From: Bradyrhizobium sp. 21
GTDB taxonomy: Bacteria; Pseudomonadota; Alphaproteobacteria; Rhizobiales; Xanthobacteraceae
DNA length: 64,000 bases
Direction of reading: 5' to 3'
NCBI RefSeq assembly: GCF_023073335.1
Contig: NZ_JADPJG010000028.1
Location: 88,130-152,129 of the forward strand
Shown here: piece by piece, positions 45,859 to 53,993 of the stretch
How the letters are laid out: each line of letters starts with the position of its first letter
Numbering within the stretch: position 1 is the stretch's first letter
Notes under the pieces: generated by a model
Database searches by the model: none
Told to the model about the DNA's origin: nothing
What the model saw: only the letters and a program-made list of their open reading frames with translations
Position numbers and translations under genes: made by a program

Positions 45859-47067
45859 TCACCCAGCTCTCGTCACCCATGCCTCGCTCACGCGCACATA
45901 TTTGATGGCGCGGCGATGGAATGTGAACGCCATGTGGATCGCGCCGTCGGCGGTCTGTTTGACGGACGGGTAGGACAGCTCGCGATTGGTCTGCTCGCGC
46001 GAATTGTTGGTCATGCAATAACCATCGCCAGTCTCGACGTTGCGCCGGGTCCAGCTTCGTCCGTCGTCGGCCGAAATCGCCAGCGTCATCGGTGCCCGCG
46101 GCGCGCCCCAGAATGCGGTGCGTCCATCGATCCTGCTGCCGTCGCCGGCGATCACGGGGGGCAGGTCGTCCTCGATCTCGTCATAGAGCGAGAGACGGCG
46201 TCCGGTCGCGTCATTGGCGCTCGAATCGTTGGACACGAGCGCGAGATGACCGTTGCCGAGCGCCGTGACCTGGATCGAGGAATTGTTGTTGGGAAGCACG
46301 GTCGCAACAGGTGCCGACCAGGTGCGGCCCTGGTCGGTGGACCGGCTTTGATAGATGTTGTCCGCCCAGCGGCTGCGATACAGCGCAAGCAGCGAGCCGT
46401 CCTCGAGGCGGGCGATGCACATGTGCACGCAGCCGCGGCTGCCGGGGACGTCGACGTCGCGCCAGGTCGCGCCGGAATCGGACGAGATCTTCACCGCGCT
46501 GGTGTCCTCGTCGCCGTTCCATTTCCGTCCCGGGGTGCTGTGACAATAGAACACCGGCAGCAGCCAGTCGCCATTGTCGAGCACGACGATCGGCTGGCGG
46601 ATGAAGGTGCCGCGGCCGCGGTGCTCGGGAAACAGCGTCTCGATCGGGCCCCAGCTCTTGCCGTCGTCGCGGGACAGGCGGCGGCGGATCAGGGCGGTGT
46701 CCTGGTTTCCCGCGAGCTGCGCCGTCCACATCAGCCACAGCGTGCCGTCGGGTGCGGGAAACAGCACCGGGTTCTGCTCCGAGCGCGCGGTGTCGTCGGA
46801 CAGTTTTTCGGCGCGCGACCATTGCGTCGCGCCGCGAGCCAGGCGCGAAAAATACACCGATATGTCCGACATGCCCTCCTGCGTGCCGCCGAACCAGACG
46901 CAAGCCAGATCGCCATTGGAGAGCGGCATCAGATTGGCAGCGTGGTTCTGCACGCAAGGCGAGGGAATGAAGGCGTCGAACCGGTCGGGATCGCCGGCGG
47001 CCGGGCGAACGAGGCCGTCGGCGGCGATCTCGATGTCGGTGGTCGCGATCTCGCCACCGATGATCAT
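45859..47067 (-). CDS. sialidase-like BNR-repeat protein
   Basis: A 402-residue six-bladed propeller protein. Four Asp-box repeats are visible (SRDDGKSW, SSDSGATW, STDQGRTW, SADDGRSW), and an Arg-motif relative reads FIRQPIV. There is no signal peptide, so a cytoplasmic enzyme acting on an imported substrate is more likely than a secreted sialidase. ATG 47067 overlaps the symporter stop (ATGA), and GGAAAGGA is the ribosome site. The true substrate is uncertain. Confidence 0.82.
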   Translation of the reverse strand: MIIGGEIATTDIEIAADGLVRPAAGDPDRFDAFIPSPCVQNHAANLMPLSNGDLACVWFGGTQEGMSDISVYFSRLARGATQWSRAEKLSDDTARSEQNPVLFPAPDGTLWLMWTAQLAGNQDTALIRRRLSRDDGKSWGPIETLFPEHRGRGTFIRQPIVVLDNGDWLLPVFYCHSTPGRKWNGDEDTSAVKISSDSGATWRDVDVPGSRGCVHMCIARLEDGSLLALYRSRWADNIYQSRSTDQGRTWSAPVATVLPNNNSSIQVTALGNGHLALVSNDSSANDATGRRLSLYDEIEDDLPPVIAGDGSRIDGRTAFWGAPRAPMTLAISADDGRSWTRRNVETGDGYCMTNNSREQTNRELSYPSVKQTADGAIHMAFTFHRRAIKYVRVSEAWVTRAG

Positions 47068-48500
47068 GTCGAAGTCCTTTCCACGAAAGCAGTGGGCGGC
47101 GCCGCCTGCGGCGTCGCGGAGGCGGCGGGAGCGCGGCCCAGCGCCAGGCGCTCGATCGCCATCACGAGCAGCGGCGTCGCGGCGGCGACATACATGTTGT
47201 CGATGCCGAAGGGGTTTCCGAGCATGTACCAGAGCGTCGTCGAGACCGCGGCGCCGATCAGGCCTGCGGTGGCGCCGCGGTTGCTGGCGAACAGCGGCAG
47301 ATAGAAACCCATCATCGCGATGATCGTGATCGACAGTCGCAGCGCGCGGGTGAAGAACGACAGCTTGAGGATCTCGGGGACGAAGAACACGAACACCAGC
47401 GGCGCGATGCCGATCACCACCGAGAACAGGCGGGTCATCTTCAGCTCGCGCTCCGGCGTCGGCTTCCAATAGGGGACGTAGAAGTCGCGCACCACCAGCG
47501 AGGCGATGGCCAGCGCGACGGTGCAGACGCTGACGAAGATCGAGGCGACCAGCGAGGTGGTCACGAAGGCCGAGACCAGCGGCGGCATCTTTTCCAGAAA
47601 CACCGGCAGCGCGTACAGGCTGTTCATGTCGGGATAGAGGAATTTCGCGGCAACGCCGATCAGTGCGAGCAGGAAGCCGAGCGGCAGACAGAACGCGGCG
47701 GCATAGAAGGTGGCCTTGCGGGCATCGTCGGCGCTCGGGGTCGAGGAGATCGCCTGGACGATGAACTGGGTCGAGAAGATCGCGCCGACCGTGCCGAAGG
47801 TCCAGGCGAAGATGGTCGCAAAGCCGATCTTGCCGTCCCAGCTGAAATAATGGGCGGGCAGCTTGGCCTGCATCGGCGCAATGCCGCCGGTCAGCGACAT
47901 CGCGACCGTGAAGATGATGACGATGCCGACGACCTTGAAGGCGCTGTGCAGGATCGTCACCCAGGCAACACCCTTCAATCCGCCGAACACGTAATAGAAG
48001 GTGCTGACCACGGCGATGACGCACATCGCGAGCGGCAGGCTGACATGCAGCGCCGTGGCGATCGCAGCCGAGCCGCTGATGTAATTGCCGACGTTCACGA
48101 GCAGCAGCGCGTAGATCATGATCACGGAGACCGTGAGCATGGTCGACTTGCCGTATTTCTGCGCGATCGCGGCCGAGATGGTGTATTCGCCGGAATTGTA
48201 GAGCTTCTTCACCATCAGCAGGCCGAACAGCAGGAAGCCGATCGAGGCGCCGAGCACGGCCCAGCCCGCCGCCATGCCGGACTGGAACGCTTCCTGCGCG
48301 GTGCCGACGGTGGATTTGGCGCCGACGAATTCGGACATCATCAGCACGCCGACCACCACGGCCGGCATCGCGCGCCCGCCGGTCATGAACTGCTCGCTCG
48401 TCCTGCTGCGCAGCTTGAGCGTGAGCCAGGACGTGAAGGCGATGTAGGCGACGATCATCGCGACGATGAGCGTGCTGTCGCCATTGAGGATGGCTTGCAT
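47064..48500 (-). CDS. sodium/solute symporter (SSS family)
   Basis: A 478-residue inner-membrane transporter with about thirteen helices. The N-terminal helix is followed by RTSEQFMTGGRAMPA, and the EFVGAKSTVGTAQEAF segment and GNYISGSAAIA agree with SSS transporters for sialic acids, sugars or organic acids. Translationally coupled to the sialidase-like gene, which suggests the substrate carried is the one processed. GGAGGAA precedes the start. Confidence 0.88.
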   Translation of the reverse strand: MQAILNGDSTLIVAMIVAYIAFTSWLTLKLRSRTSEQFMTGGRAMPAVVVGVLMMSEFVGAKSTVGTAQEAFQSGMAAGWAVLGASIGFLLFGLLMVKKLYNSGEYTISAAIAQKYGKSTMLTVSVIMIYALLLVNVGNYISGSAAIATALHVSLPLAMCVIAVVSTFYYVFGGLKGVAWVTILHSAFKVVGIVIIFTVAMSLTGGIAPMQAKLPAHYFSWDGKIGFATIFAWTFGTVGAIFSTQFIVQAISSTPSADDARKATFYAAAFCLPLGFLLALIGVAAKFLYPDMNSLYALPVFLEKMPPLVSAFVTTSLVASIFVSVCTVALAIASLVVRDFYVPYWKPTPERELKMTRLFSVVIGIAPLVFVFFVPEILKLSFFTRALRLSITIIAMMGFYLPLFASNRGATAGLIGAAVSTTLWYMLGNPFGIDNMYVAAATPLLVMAIERLALGRAPAASATPQAAPPTAFVERTST

Positions 48501-48560
48501 CGGTGACGTTCCTCCGGTGAACGTGGACGCGGTGTTGAGCCCGCTCTGTCCGACTGATAA

Positions 48561-48577
48561 TGTTCGGAATGCGAACA
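48561..48577. promoter_or_regulatory. candidate operator upstream of the symporter operon
   Basis: Perfect inverted repeat TGTTCG-N5-CGAACA, 61 bases before the symporter start, followed by a second half-site TTGTTC. GTTCG...CGAAC palindromes are known for some IclR- and GntR-type regulators; no regulator gene is adjacent. The region 48501-48716 holds no gene. Confidence 0.5.
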
Positions 48578-48716
48578 ATTGTTCTTGAGGATTATTAGAC
48601 CCGTCCGGAGGGCGTGCGTCAAGCGCGCGGGCCGCGGGCAAGCGCCGTCAACGGCGTTGCCAAAGTGTGTTCAACGGGTTGCCTGGAAGGAGGAACGTCG
48701 GCAGCCTGCCGAGGGG

Positions 48717-49085
48717 CTATGCGGAGCGATCGATTAAGGTGCGCCGATCAGGTGGTCGGCCCTCATCGTCGGCTCCCGCATCAAATGCGGGACGCCGCAG
48801 CCGCATCGAAGCGCCGCCGCGGGGCGGCGGGTCGTCGTCGTCATCCAGCTTGCGTAGTGCGGCGAGGATGTCCGCGAGCCGGATGGTGTGGTCCATGCCG
48901 GGAATCTCGCGCAGCGCGGGATGGGATTCAACGGCGTACATGTCCGAGGCCCACGACGACAGGATGATCCGCTTCTCCGGTGTCGAGAGGCTGCGATCGC
49001 CAAGGACGGCGCCCGGAGATGCATAATAGGCGGCGGGATGAAACAGCGGGTTGAGACCGCCGGTGGTCGCATTGGCATTGGTCAT
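48717..49085 (-). CDS. small hypothetical protein of the heat-shock locus
   Basis: A 122-residue protein with GGGAG seven bases before ATG 49085. The N-terminal 80 residues look folded (TPEKRIILSSWASDMYAVESHPALREIPG), then an acidic DDDDD and a basic, Pro/Arg-rich tail. The family is not recognised by function. It lies 111 bases downstream of hsp20 on the same strand, with a strong hairpin (49130-49159) between; it may be partly co-transcribed. Confidence 0.68.
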   Translation of the reverse strand: MTNANATTGGLNPLFHPAAYYASPGAVLGDRSLSTPEKRIILSSWASDMYAVESHPALREIPGMDHTIRLADILAALRKLDDDDDPPPRGGASMRLRRPAFDAGADDEGRPPDRRTLIDRSA

Positions 49086-49129
49086 GGTTGTCTCCCTCTA
49101 CACTCCTTCCGAAGGGATGGTTCTCGATC

Positions 49130-49159
49130 GGCGGACGGCGACCCCGGTCGCCATCCGCC
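49130..49159. terminator. hairpin between hsp20 and the downstream small gene
   Basis: GGCGGA-C-GGCGAC / GTCGCC-A-TCCGCC, a 13-bp stem with one mismatch and a 4-nt loop. No U-run, so attenuation or message stabilisation is as likely as full termination. Confidence 0.5.
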
Positions 49160-49196
49160 ATGCTGGTTGCGGCAGTGCCGAACCCCTGCGACAAGG

Positions 49197-49652
49197 CTAG
49201 GCCGCCTTCCTCTGCTCGATCCGCGGTGACGAAGCGCCCGCGATCTGGATCTGGCGCGGCTTCATCGCGTCCGGAATCTCGCGCACGAGATCGATGATCA
49301 AGAGACCGTCCTGGAAGGCGGCCTGCTTGACCTGGACGTAGTCGGCGAGATTGAAGACGCGGCGGAACGGGCGTGCCCCGATACCCTGGTAGAGGTACTC
49401 GCGCGCGGCGCCGTCGGGCTTCCTGCCCTCGATGGTGAGCGCGTTCTGTTCGGCGGTCACCGTGATGTCGTTGACGCCGAATCCCGCCACCGCCAGCGTG
49501 ATCCGGTAATGGTCTTCGCCGGAGCGCTCGATGTTGTAGGGGGGATAATTGTCCTCGCTCGCCTGGCGCAGCGTGCTGTCGACGAGGTCGGCCAGGTGGT
49601 CGAAGCCGATGGTGGAACGCCACAGGGGCGCAAAGTCAAAATGGGTCCTCAT
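49197..49652 (-). CDS. small heat-shock protein (Hsp20 family)
   Basis: A 151-residue ATP-independent holdase. The alpha-crystallin domain runs from about residue 38 (YNIERSGEDHYRITLAVAGF) to 135, and a C-terminal IxI anchor (QIQI) is present. The start at ATG 49652 is fixed by GGAGGA, which is also the sequence masked in the upstream ROSE thermometer. It matches class A bradyrhizobial Hsps in architecture. Divergent from two small-protein genes. Confidence 0.92.
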   Translation of the reverse strand: MRTHFDFAPLWRSTIGFDHLADLVDSTLRQASEDNYPPYNIERSGEDHYRITLAVAGFGVNDITVTAEQNALTIEGRKPDGAAREYLYQGIGARPFRRVFNLADYVQVKQAAFQDGLLIIDLVREIPDAMKPRQIQIAGASSPRIEQRKAA

Positions 49653-49745
49653 ACCAAGTCCTCCAAAGAGCAAGATGGATACGAAGGAGCGCGAGACAGG
49701 GGATCGGACCAAGTCCGAAGCCCCGGCCGGCGCCCGCGCCGGACC
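49653..49745 (-). promoter_or_regulatory. ROSE-type RNA thermometer
   Basis: The minus-strand leader ends TCTTGCTCTTTGGAGGACTTGGT before the ATG (shown in part). The TTGCT block pairs imperfectly with the GGAGGA ribosome site, the hallmark of ROSE elements, where a bulged G lets the helix melt at heat-shock temperature. Upstream lie a 7-bp stem CCGGCGC/GCGCCGG and a GGAC/GTCC hairpin, as in the multi-hairpin ROSE layout. It precedes an hsp20 gene, the known setting. Confidence 0.85.
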
Positions 49746-49986
49746 CGATTGGGCATCCGGCACACCGCTCTCGCGGCGAAAAACGACTTAGAATGGCGGA
49801 AGAACCTTGCAAGAGGGGGGACGAAAATTTCTTTGGCGGACGGCGGCGGCCGCCCCCAGGGCCGGCAGGCGGCAAGGGAGCCTCTTGACAGAGGGAGCGG
49901 CCCGAATATTTTTTCGCGCCGGAAGATTCCTCTTCCGACACCGCAAAATCGAAAAGGACCGTGAAAGACCGTCTGGAGTGACGACG

Positions 49987-50061
49987 ATGCTCGATCAAGA
50001 GATGCTCGATCAAGACTTGCTCGATCAAGACTTGCTGGATCAAGACCTTCTGGATCAAGAC
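49987..50061 (+). repeat. 15-bp coding tandem repeat, five copies
   Basis: Units of the form (A/T/C)TGCT(C/G)GATCAAGA(C/G), five in a row and in frame, giving LDQ(D/E) repeats. Later units have drifted at third positions and at the first Leu codon. Confidence 0.85.
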
Positions 50062-50271
50062 CTGGCCCGCATTCGCGCGCACCGCAACAACCTCTTCCGC
50101 TACCGGCGCTTGCTGAAGACGAAGCTGTCGGGCATCGAACGGCGGTATATCGAACGACGCCTCGCCGAGGAGCAGACCGCGATCGAGGCTCTTGCCGGCG
50201 CCGCCTTCCCCGTCGCATTCACCCTCCCGAACACGCCATCGGCCTCCGCCGGGACGGGAGCGCAACGATGA
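49987..50271 (+). CDS. small protein with five LLDQD repeats
   Basis: A 94-residue protein whose first 25 residues are five copies of (M/L)LDQ(D/E), encoded by a 15-base tandem repeat. The rest (NNLFRYRRLLKTKLSGIER and a helical EEQTAIEAL) is related to the next gene's product. GGAG lies nine bases before ATG 49987. The stop overlaps the next start (ATGA). Function unknown. Divergent from the ROSE-hsp20 gene, so possibly stress-related. Repeat number may vary between strains. Confidence 0.65.
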   Translation: MLDQEMLDQDLLDQDLLDQDLLDQDLARIRAHRNNLFRYRRLLKTKLSGIERRYIERRLAEEQTAIEALAGAAFPVAFTLPNTPSASAGTGAQR

Positions 50272-50447
50272 GCGACGTCCGCGACCTCCTCATCCGCAGC
50301 AGCGAGAAGGTGATCTCGCACTATCGCCTGCTGCTGGCCGGAGCCAGAACCGAGAGCGAGCGCGCACTCTACCGGAGCAGGATCGAGCGCGAGCAGCGCC
50401 TGCTCGACGTGCTGCAGGGCGGCTTCCCGGATCGGGCGGCGGCATGA
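50268..50447 (+). CDS. 59-residue paralogue of the preceding small protein
   Basis: Starts at ATG 50268 overlapping the preceding stop, with GGGAG eight bases upstream, and ends at TGA 50447. The protein is one long helical stretch (SEKVISHYRLLLAGARTES then ALYRSRIEREQRLLDVLQ). It aligns with the previous protein's C-terminal part: YRxLL, E(R)xxY and R(L/I)xxEQ are shared. The pair arose by duplication. Function unknown; translational coupling suggests they work together. Confidence 0.7.
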   Translation: MSDVRDLLIRSSEKVISHYRLLLAGARTESERALYRSRIEREQRLLDVLQGGFPDRAAA

Positions 50448-50475
50448 CGGCACTGCGCCATGCCGTGTCCGCGCA

Positions 50476-51198
50476 TTACAGCAATTGCTTCAACGTCCGT
50501 GCATCGGCGGGCGCTGCGCTCTTCTGGTCGTTGTCGAAATAGACAAAGACGTCGCAGCCCTGCCGCTTCCAGGACTTGATACGCCCAGCCCATTGCGCCA
50601 GCGTGGCTTTCGTATAGTGCCCGTGATAGCGCCCGCCCGGTCCGTGTCCGCGCACATAGACGAAGTCCGCCGTGCGCTTCCATGGCGCCGGCGCATCGTG
50701 ATGGTCGGACAGGCAGAGCGAAATGTTCTCGTCGGCCAGCATCCGCAAGATGCGCGGCTGGTACCAGCTCGGATGACGAAATTCGAAGCTGTAACGCCGT
50801 TTCCTCGACAGCAGCTTGAAAAAGGCGGCGAGGCGGTCCGCGTCCACCTGGAATTGCGGCGGCAGCTGGAACAGGATCGGGCCGGCCTTGCCGCGCAACA
50901 ATGAGATGCGATCCTCCAGCAGTTCGAGGCTGTTGACGGAGCGGCCGGACAGGCGCTTCCAGTGTGTGATGAATTTCGACGCCTTCCAGGCGAAGACGAA
51001 ATCGCCCCCGGTCTGCGCCCGCCAGGCCTCGACGGCCTCCGGCGTCGGGGTGCGGTAGAACACCCCGTTCAGCTCGGTGGTATCGAACTGCCCGGCATAA
51101 TAGCGGAGCTGCTCCTTCAGCGTTACCCCCTCTGGAAAGAACGGGCCACGCCAGGAGGCGTAATGCCAGCCGGAAGTTCCGATCAGAACGCGCGCCAT
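50476..51198 (-). CDS. DUF72 (YecE-like) domain protein
   Basis: A 240-residue TIM-barrel-like protein of unknown function. Landmarks: IGTSGWHYASWRGPFFP at the N-terminus, KASKFITHWKRL, GPILFQLPP, FEFRHPSWY and the C-terminal YFDNDQKSAAPADA. ATG 51198 is chosen with GGAG upstream; a longer frame adds non-conserved sequence. Intact counterpart of the remnant at 35396. Convergent with the small repeat-protein pair. Confidence 0.88.
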   Translation of the reverse strand: MARVLIGTSGWHYASWRGPFFPEGVTLKEQLRYYAGQFDTTELNGVFYRTPTPEAVEAWRAQTGGDFVFAWKASKFITHWKRLSGRSVNSLELLEDRISLLRGKAGPILFQLPPQFQVDADRLAAFFKLLSRKRRYSFEFRHPSWYQPRILRMLADENISLCLSDHHDAPAPWKRTADFVYVRGHGPGGRYHGHYTKATLAQWAGRIKSWKRQGCDVFVYFDNDQKSAAPADARTLKQLL

Positions 51199-51307
51199 TT
51201 TCTCCGTGCCATCCGTTGAGTGCGGCGAGTGCCGCGTTTGCCGGAGGGGAACGTCGGTGCGGCCGATACGTTGCTGCCTAGGATTGATCAACTCAGGACC
51301 GGAACCG

Positions 51308-51520
51308 ATGTATGCGCTCGAAGGTAGCAAGCAGATCGGCGATCCCTTTCCGACCGAGAAAGAAGTGTGGGAAGCCGCCTTGATCGAGGGGCTGGTGACC
51401 GACGTTCCGGTCGCGGACGAGGAGGGCGGCCGGCTGCTGCCTGCCGGATATCACGTCGCGCGCCTGGACGAGGTCTGCGAGCCGCGGCCGGATTGGAAGC
51501 TGCCGCGCGAGATCTCGTGA
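51308..51520 (+). CDS. small acidic hypothetical protein
   Basis: A 70-residue protein starting at ATG 51308 with GGACCGGAA nearby. Acidic N-terminal half (PFPTEKEVWEAALIEGL), then a Gly/Leu turn and RPDWKLPRE at the end. No domain recognised; divergent from the DUF72 gene and convergent with the M20 hydrolase gene (16 bases apart). Confidence 0.6.
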   Translation: MYALEGSKQIGDPFPTEKEVWEAALIEGLVTDVPVADEEGGRLLPAGYHVARLDEVCEPRPDWKLPREIS

Positions 51521-51536
51521 CCGGCGTGCGGTCGCG

Positions 51537-52685
51537 CTAGTTCGACGCCAGCGCCGTCCTGGCGACTTCGGCCATCCAGCTCGCGGCCACCGGCAAAATC
51601 GCGTCGTTGAAATCATAGCGCGGGCCGTGCAACTCGGCGCCGTCGCGCAAAGGCCCGTTGCCGATCCAGACGAAGGCGCCCGGCCGCTGTTGGAGATAGA
51701 AGGCAAAATCCTCGCCGGCCATGCTGGGCGCGAGGTCGCGCCGCACCTCCGCCCGCACCTTTTCCGCGGCGATGCGGGCAAGGCCAGCTTCCGTCGGCGT
51801 GTTGATCACGACGCCAACACCGATGACGATCTCGGGCGTCACCTTGACGCCAAAGCTCGTCGCAATCCCGGCGCAAACGCGCTCGATCCCGTCGAGGAGG
51901 GTGCCCTTCACCGCGTCGCGATGATACCGCAGCGTGCCGCCGATCGTGACACGTCCAGCGATCTGGTTGCGCGCCGTGCCGCCCTCGATCGTGCACAGCG
52001 AGAGCACGGCGGTGTCGAGCGGATCGACGCCGCGCGACACGATCGATTGCAGCGCCACGATCAAATGGCCCGCCGCCACCACCGGATCGCGGGTCAGATG
52101 CGGCATGCCGGCGTGCCCGGCATGGCCATCGATGGTGATGGTGATGCGCCCGCCGGAGGCCATGACGACGCCGTCATGCACCGCGATGGTGCCGGCGGCA
52201 AGGCCCGGCCAGTTGTGAAAGCCGAACACCCGGTCCATCGGAAAGCGGTCGAACAGCCCGGCCGCGACCATTGCGCGCGAGCCGCCATAGCCTTCCTCGG
52301 CCGGCTGGAAGATGAAATCGACCGTGCCGCTCCAATTGGTGTCGGCGGCGAGCAGCGCGGCGGCGCCGAGCAGCGAGGCGGTATGCCCGTCATGCCCGCA
52401 GGCATGCATCACGCCGGGATTCTTCGAGGCGTAGGGCAGGGCCGTATCCTCGGTGATCGGCAGCGCATCCATGTCGGCGCGCAGGCCGACGCGCGCTTGC
52501 GCAGACCCGCGGGCCAGCGTCGCGACAATGCCGTGGCCGCCGATGCCAGCCTCGAAGGGAATGCCGAGCTCGGTGAGCTTTTGCTGCACGAAGGCGGCGG
52601 TGGCCTTTTCCTGGAGGGACAATTCGGGATGCGCATGCAAATGCTGGCGCCACGCGGTCAGTTTCTGGTGCAGCTCGGGGGTCAA
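51537..52685 (-). CDS. M20D-family amidohydrolase (hippurate hydrolase-like)
   Basis: A 382-residue zinc aminoacylase. Motifs: HAHPELSLQEKATA, RADMDALPI, the metal-binding HACGHDGHTA and QPAEEGYGGSRAM with the catalytic Glu. A TTG appears to be the start: no ATG or GTG lies in frame upstream near the family's normal N-terminus. Likely hydrolyses an N-acyl amino acid. It follows an enolase-superfamily gene on the same strand. Confidence 0.9.
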   Translation of the reverse strand: MTPELHQKLTAWRQHLHAHPELSLQEKATAAFVQQKLTELGIPFEAGIGGHGIVATLARGSAQARVGLRADMDALPITEDTALPYASKNPGVMHACGHDGHTASLLGAAALLAADTNWSGTVDFIFQPAEEGYGGSRAMVAAGLFDRFPMDRVFGFHNWPGLAAGTIAVHDGVVMASGGRITITIDGHAGHAGMPHLTRDPVVAAGHLIVALQSIVSRGVDPLDTAVLSLCTIEGGTARNQIAGRVTIGGTLRYHRDAVKGTLLDGIERVCAGIATSFGVKVTPEIVIGVGVVINTPTEAGLARIAAEKVRAEVRRDLAPSMAGEDFAFYLQQRPGAFVWIGNGPLRDGAELHGPRYDFNDAILPVAASWMAEVARTALASN

Positions 52686-52784
52686 GGCAGGCGTCTCTCG
52701 ATGATGTCGGCTGCCGCCACCATAGCGGAATAACTGCGCCCTGCATCCAGCGCCTTGGAATGCCTCGCGTGCAGCAACGCGCGG

Positions 52785-53873
52785 TTAAGCCGACAGCTTC
52801 GCCAGCCCCGCCCAGTCAAAGCTGATGCCGTGACCAGGGCGGTCCGGCGCCAGCGCAAGCCCATCCTCCAGCACCAGCGGATGCTCGATATACTTGTCCA
52901 GCCCGAAACCATGGGCCTCCAGATAGGAGCGGTTCGGGCAGGCCGCGAGCAGATGCACGGTGATGTCGTGCGCACCGTGGCTGGTAACGGGCAGGTTGAA
53001 GGCCTCCGCCAGCCGCGCGATTTTCATGAACGTACTCACGCCGCCGCAATTGGTGACATCGGGCTCGGGATAGGACACGGCGCCCGCGACGATGTAATTC
53101 TTGAACTCCCACAGCGAGCGCAGATTCTCGCCCGCCGCGATCGGTACGCCGCCGGCCTGCATGATGCGGGCATGGCCCGCGACATCGTCGGGAATGATCG
53201 GCTCCTCGAGCCAGGTGAGGTCATAAGGTTGGAACGCGCGGGCGGCGCGGATCGCTTCCTCGACCGTCCATTTCATGTTGGCATCCACCATCAGCGGAAA
53301 GCCGTCGCCGAGATGCTGTCGCATCGCGGAGACCTTCGCGACGTCGGTTTTGAGATCGGGCCGGCCGACCTTCATCTTGATGGCGCGAAAGCCCTTTGCG
53401 AGATTGCCGTCGGTCTGCGCGAGCAGCGCCTCGACGGAGAGATCGAGGTCGATGCCGCCGGCGTAGCACGGCACGCGCGCATCGAAGCCGCCGAGCAGCC
53501 GGAACAGCGGCAGCTTCGCGCGCCGCCCCTTCAGATCCCACAGCGCGATGTCGAGCGCCGAGAGCGCCAGCACCATTGGCCCGCCGCGCCCGCCATAATG
53601 CAGGCCCCACCAGACATGGTGCCAGATCGCTTCGGTATCATCGGCCTCGCGGCCCTCGATCAGCGGAGGGATCTCGCGCTTGAGGATGTCGGCGACGGCG
53701 CCGCCATTGCGCCCGACCGTGTAGGTGTAGCCGACGCCTTCGGCGCCATCGGCATCACGGATGCGGCAGGTGATCAGCTCGAACGCGGTGATGTCGCCGT
53801 GGGTGCTATCGGAGAGCGTGACGGGAAGGGGGATCCGGTAGAATCCGGTCTCGATGGTTGCGATGCGTGCCAT
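52785..53873 (-). CDS. mandelate racemase/muconate lactonizing enzyme family protein
   Basis: A 362-residue enolase-superfamily enzyme. Metal ligands are found in VDANMKW, WLEEPI and AAGENL; the KxK base is in RAIKMKVG, and the Asp-His dyad is EPDVTNCGG with TSHGAHD. This is the mandelate-racemase-like subgroup, which includes acid-sugar dehydratases and racemases. The substrate cannot be told from sequence. Part of a minus-strand catabolic run with two M20 hydrolases and an MFS transporter. Confidence 0.9.
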   Translation of the reverse strand: MARIATIETGFYRIPLPVTLSDSTHGDITAFELITCRIRDADGAEGVGYTYTVGRNGGAVADILKREIPPLIEGREADDTEAIWHHVWWGLHYGGRGGPMVLALSALDIALWDLKGRRAKLPLFRLLGGFDARVPCYAGGIDLDLSVEALLAQTDGNLAKGFRAIKMKVGRPDLKTDVAKVSAMRQHLGDGFPLMVDANMKWTVEEAIRAARAFQPYDLTWLEEPIIPDDVAGHARIMQAGGVPIAAGENLRSLWEFKNYIVAGAVSYPEPDVTNCGGVSTFMKIARLAEAFNLPVTSHGAHDITVHLLAACPNRSYLEAHGFGLDKYIEHPLVLEDGLALAPDRPGHGISFDWAGLAKLSA

Positions 53874-53904
53874 GTGGCCTCCCTCCCTGTTTTTATTTTT
53901 GTTC

Positions 53905-53982
53905 GTAGGATGGGTAGAGCGCAGCGAAACCCATCATCGTCATCTTCGCAAGTTGCGATGGGTTTCGCTCTACCCATCCTAC
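53905..53982. repeat. GTAGGATGGGTAGAGCG intergenic inverted repeat
   Basis: GTAGGATGGGTAGAGCG at the left and its inverse (CGCTCTACCCATCCTAC) at the right, with GAAACCCATC/GATGGGTTTC inside. A single large hairpin between the M20 hydrolase and enolase-superfamily genes; the type is common in Bradyrhizobium. Confidence 0.78.
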
Positions 53983-53993
53983 AGGCTACGTGC

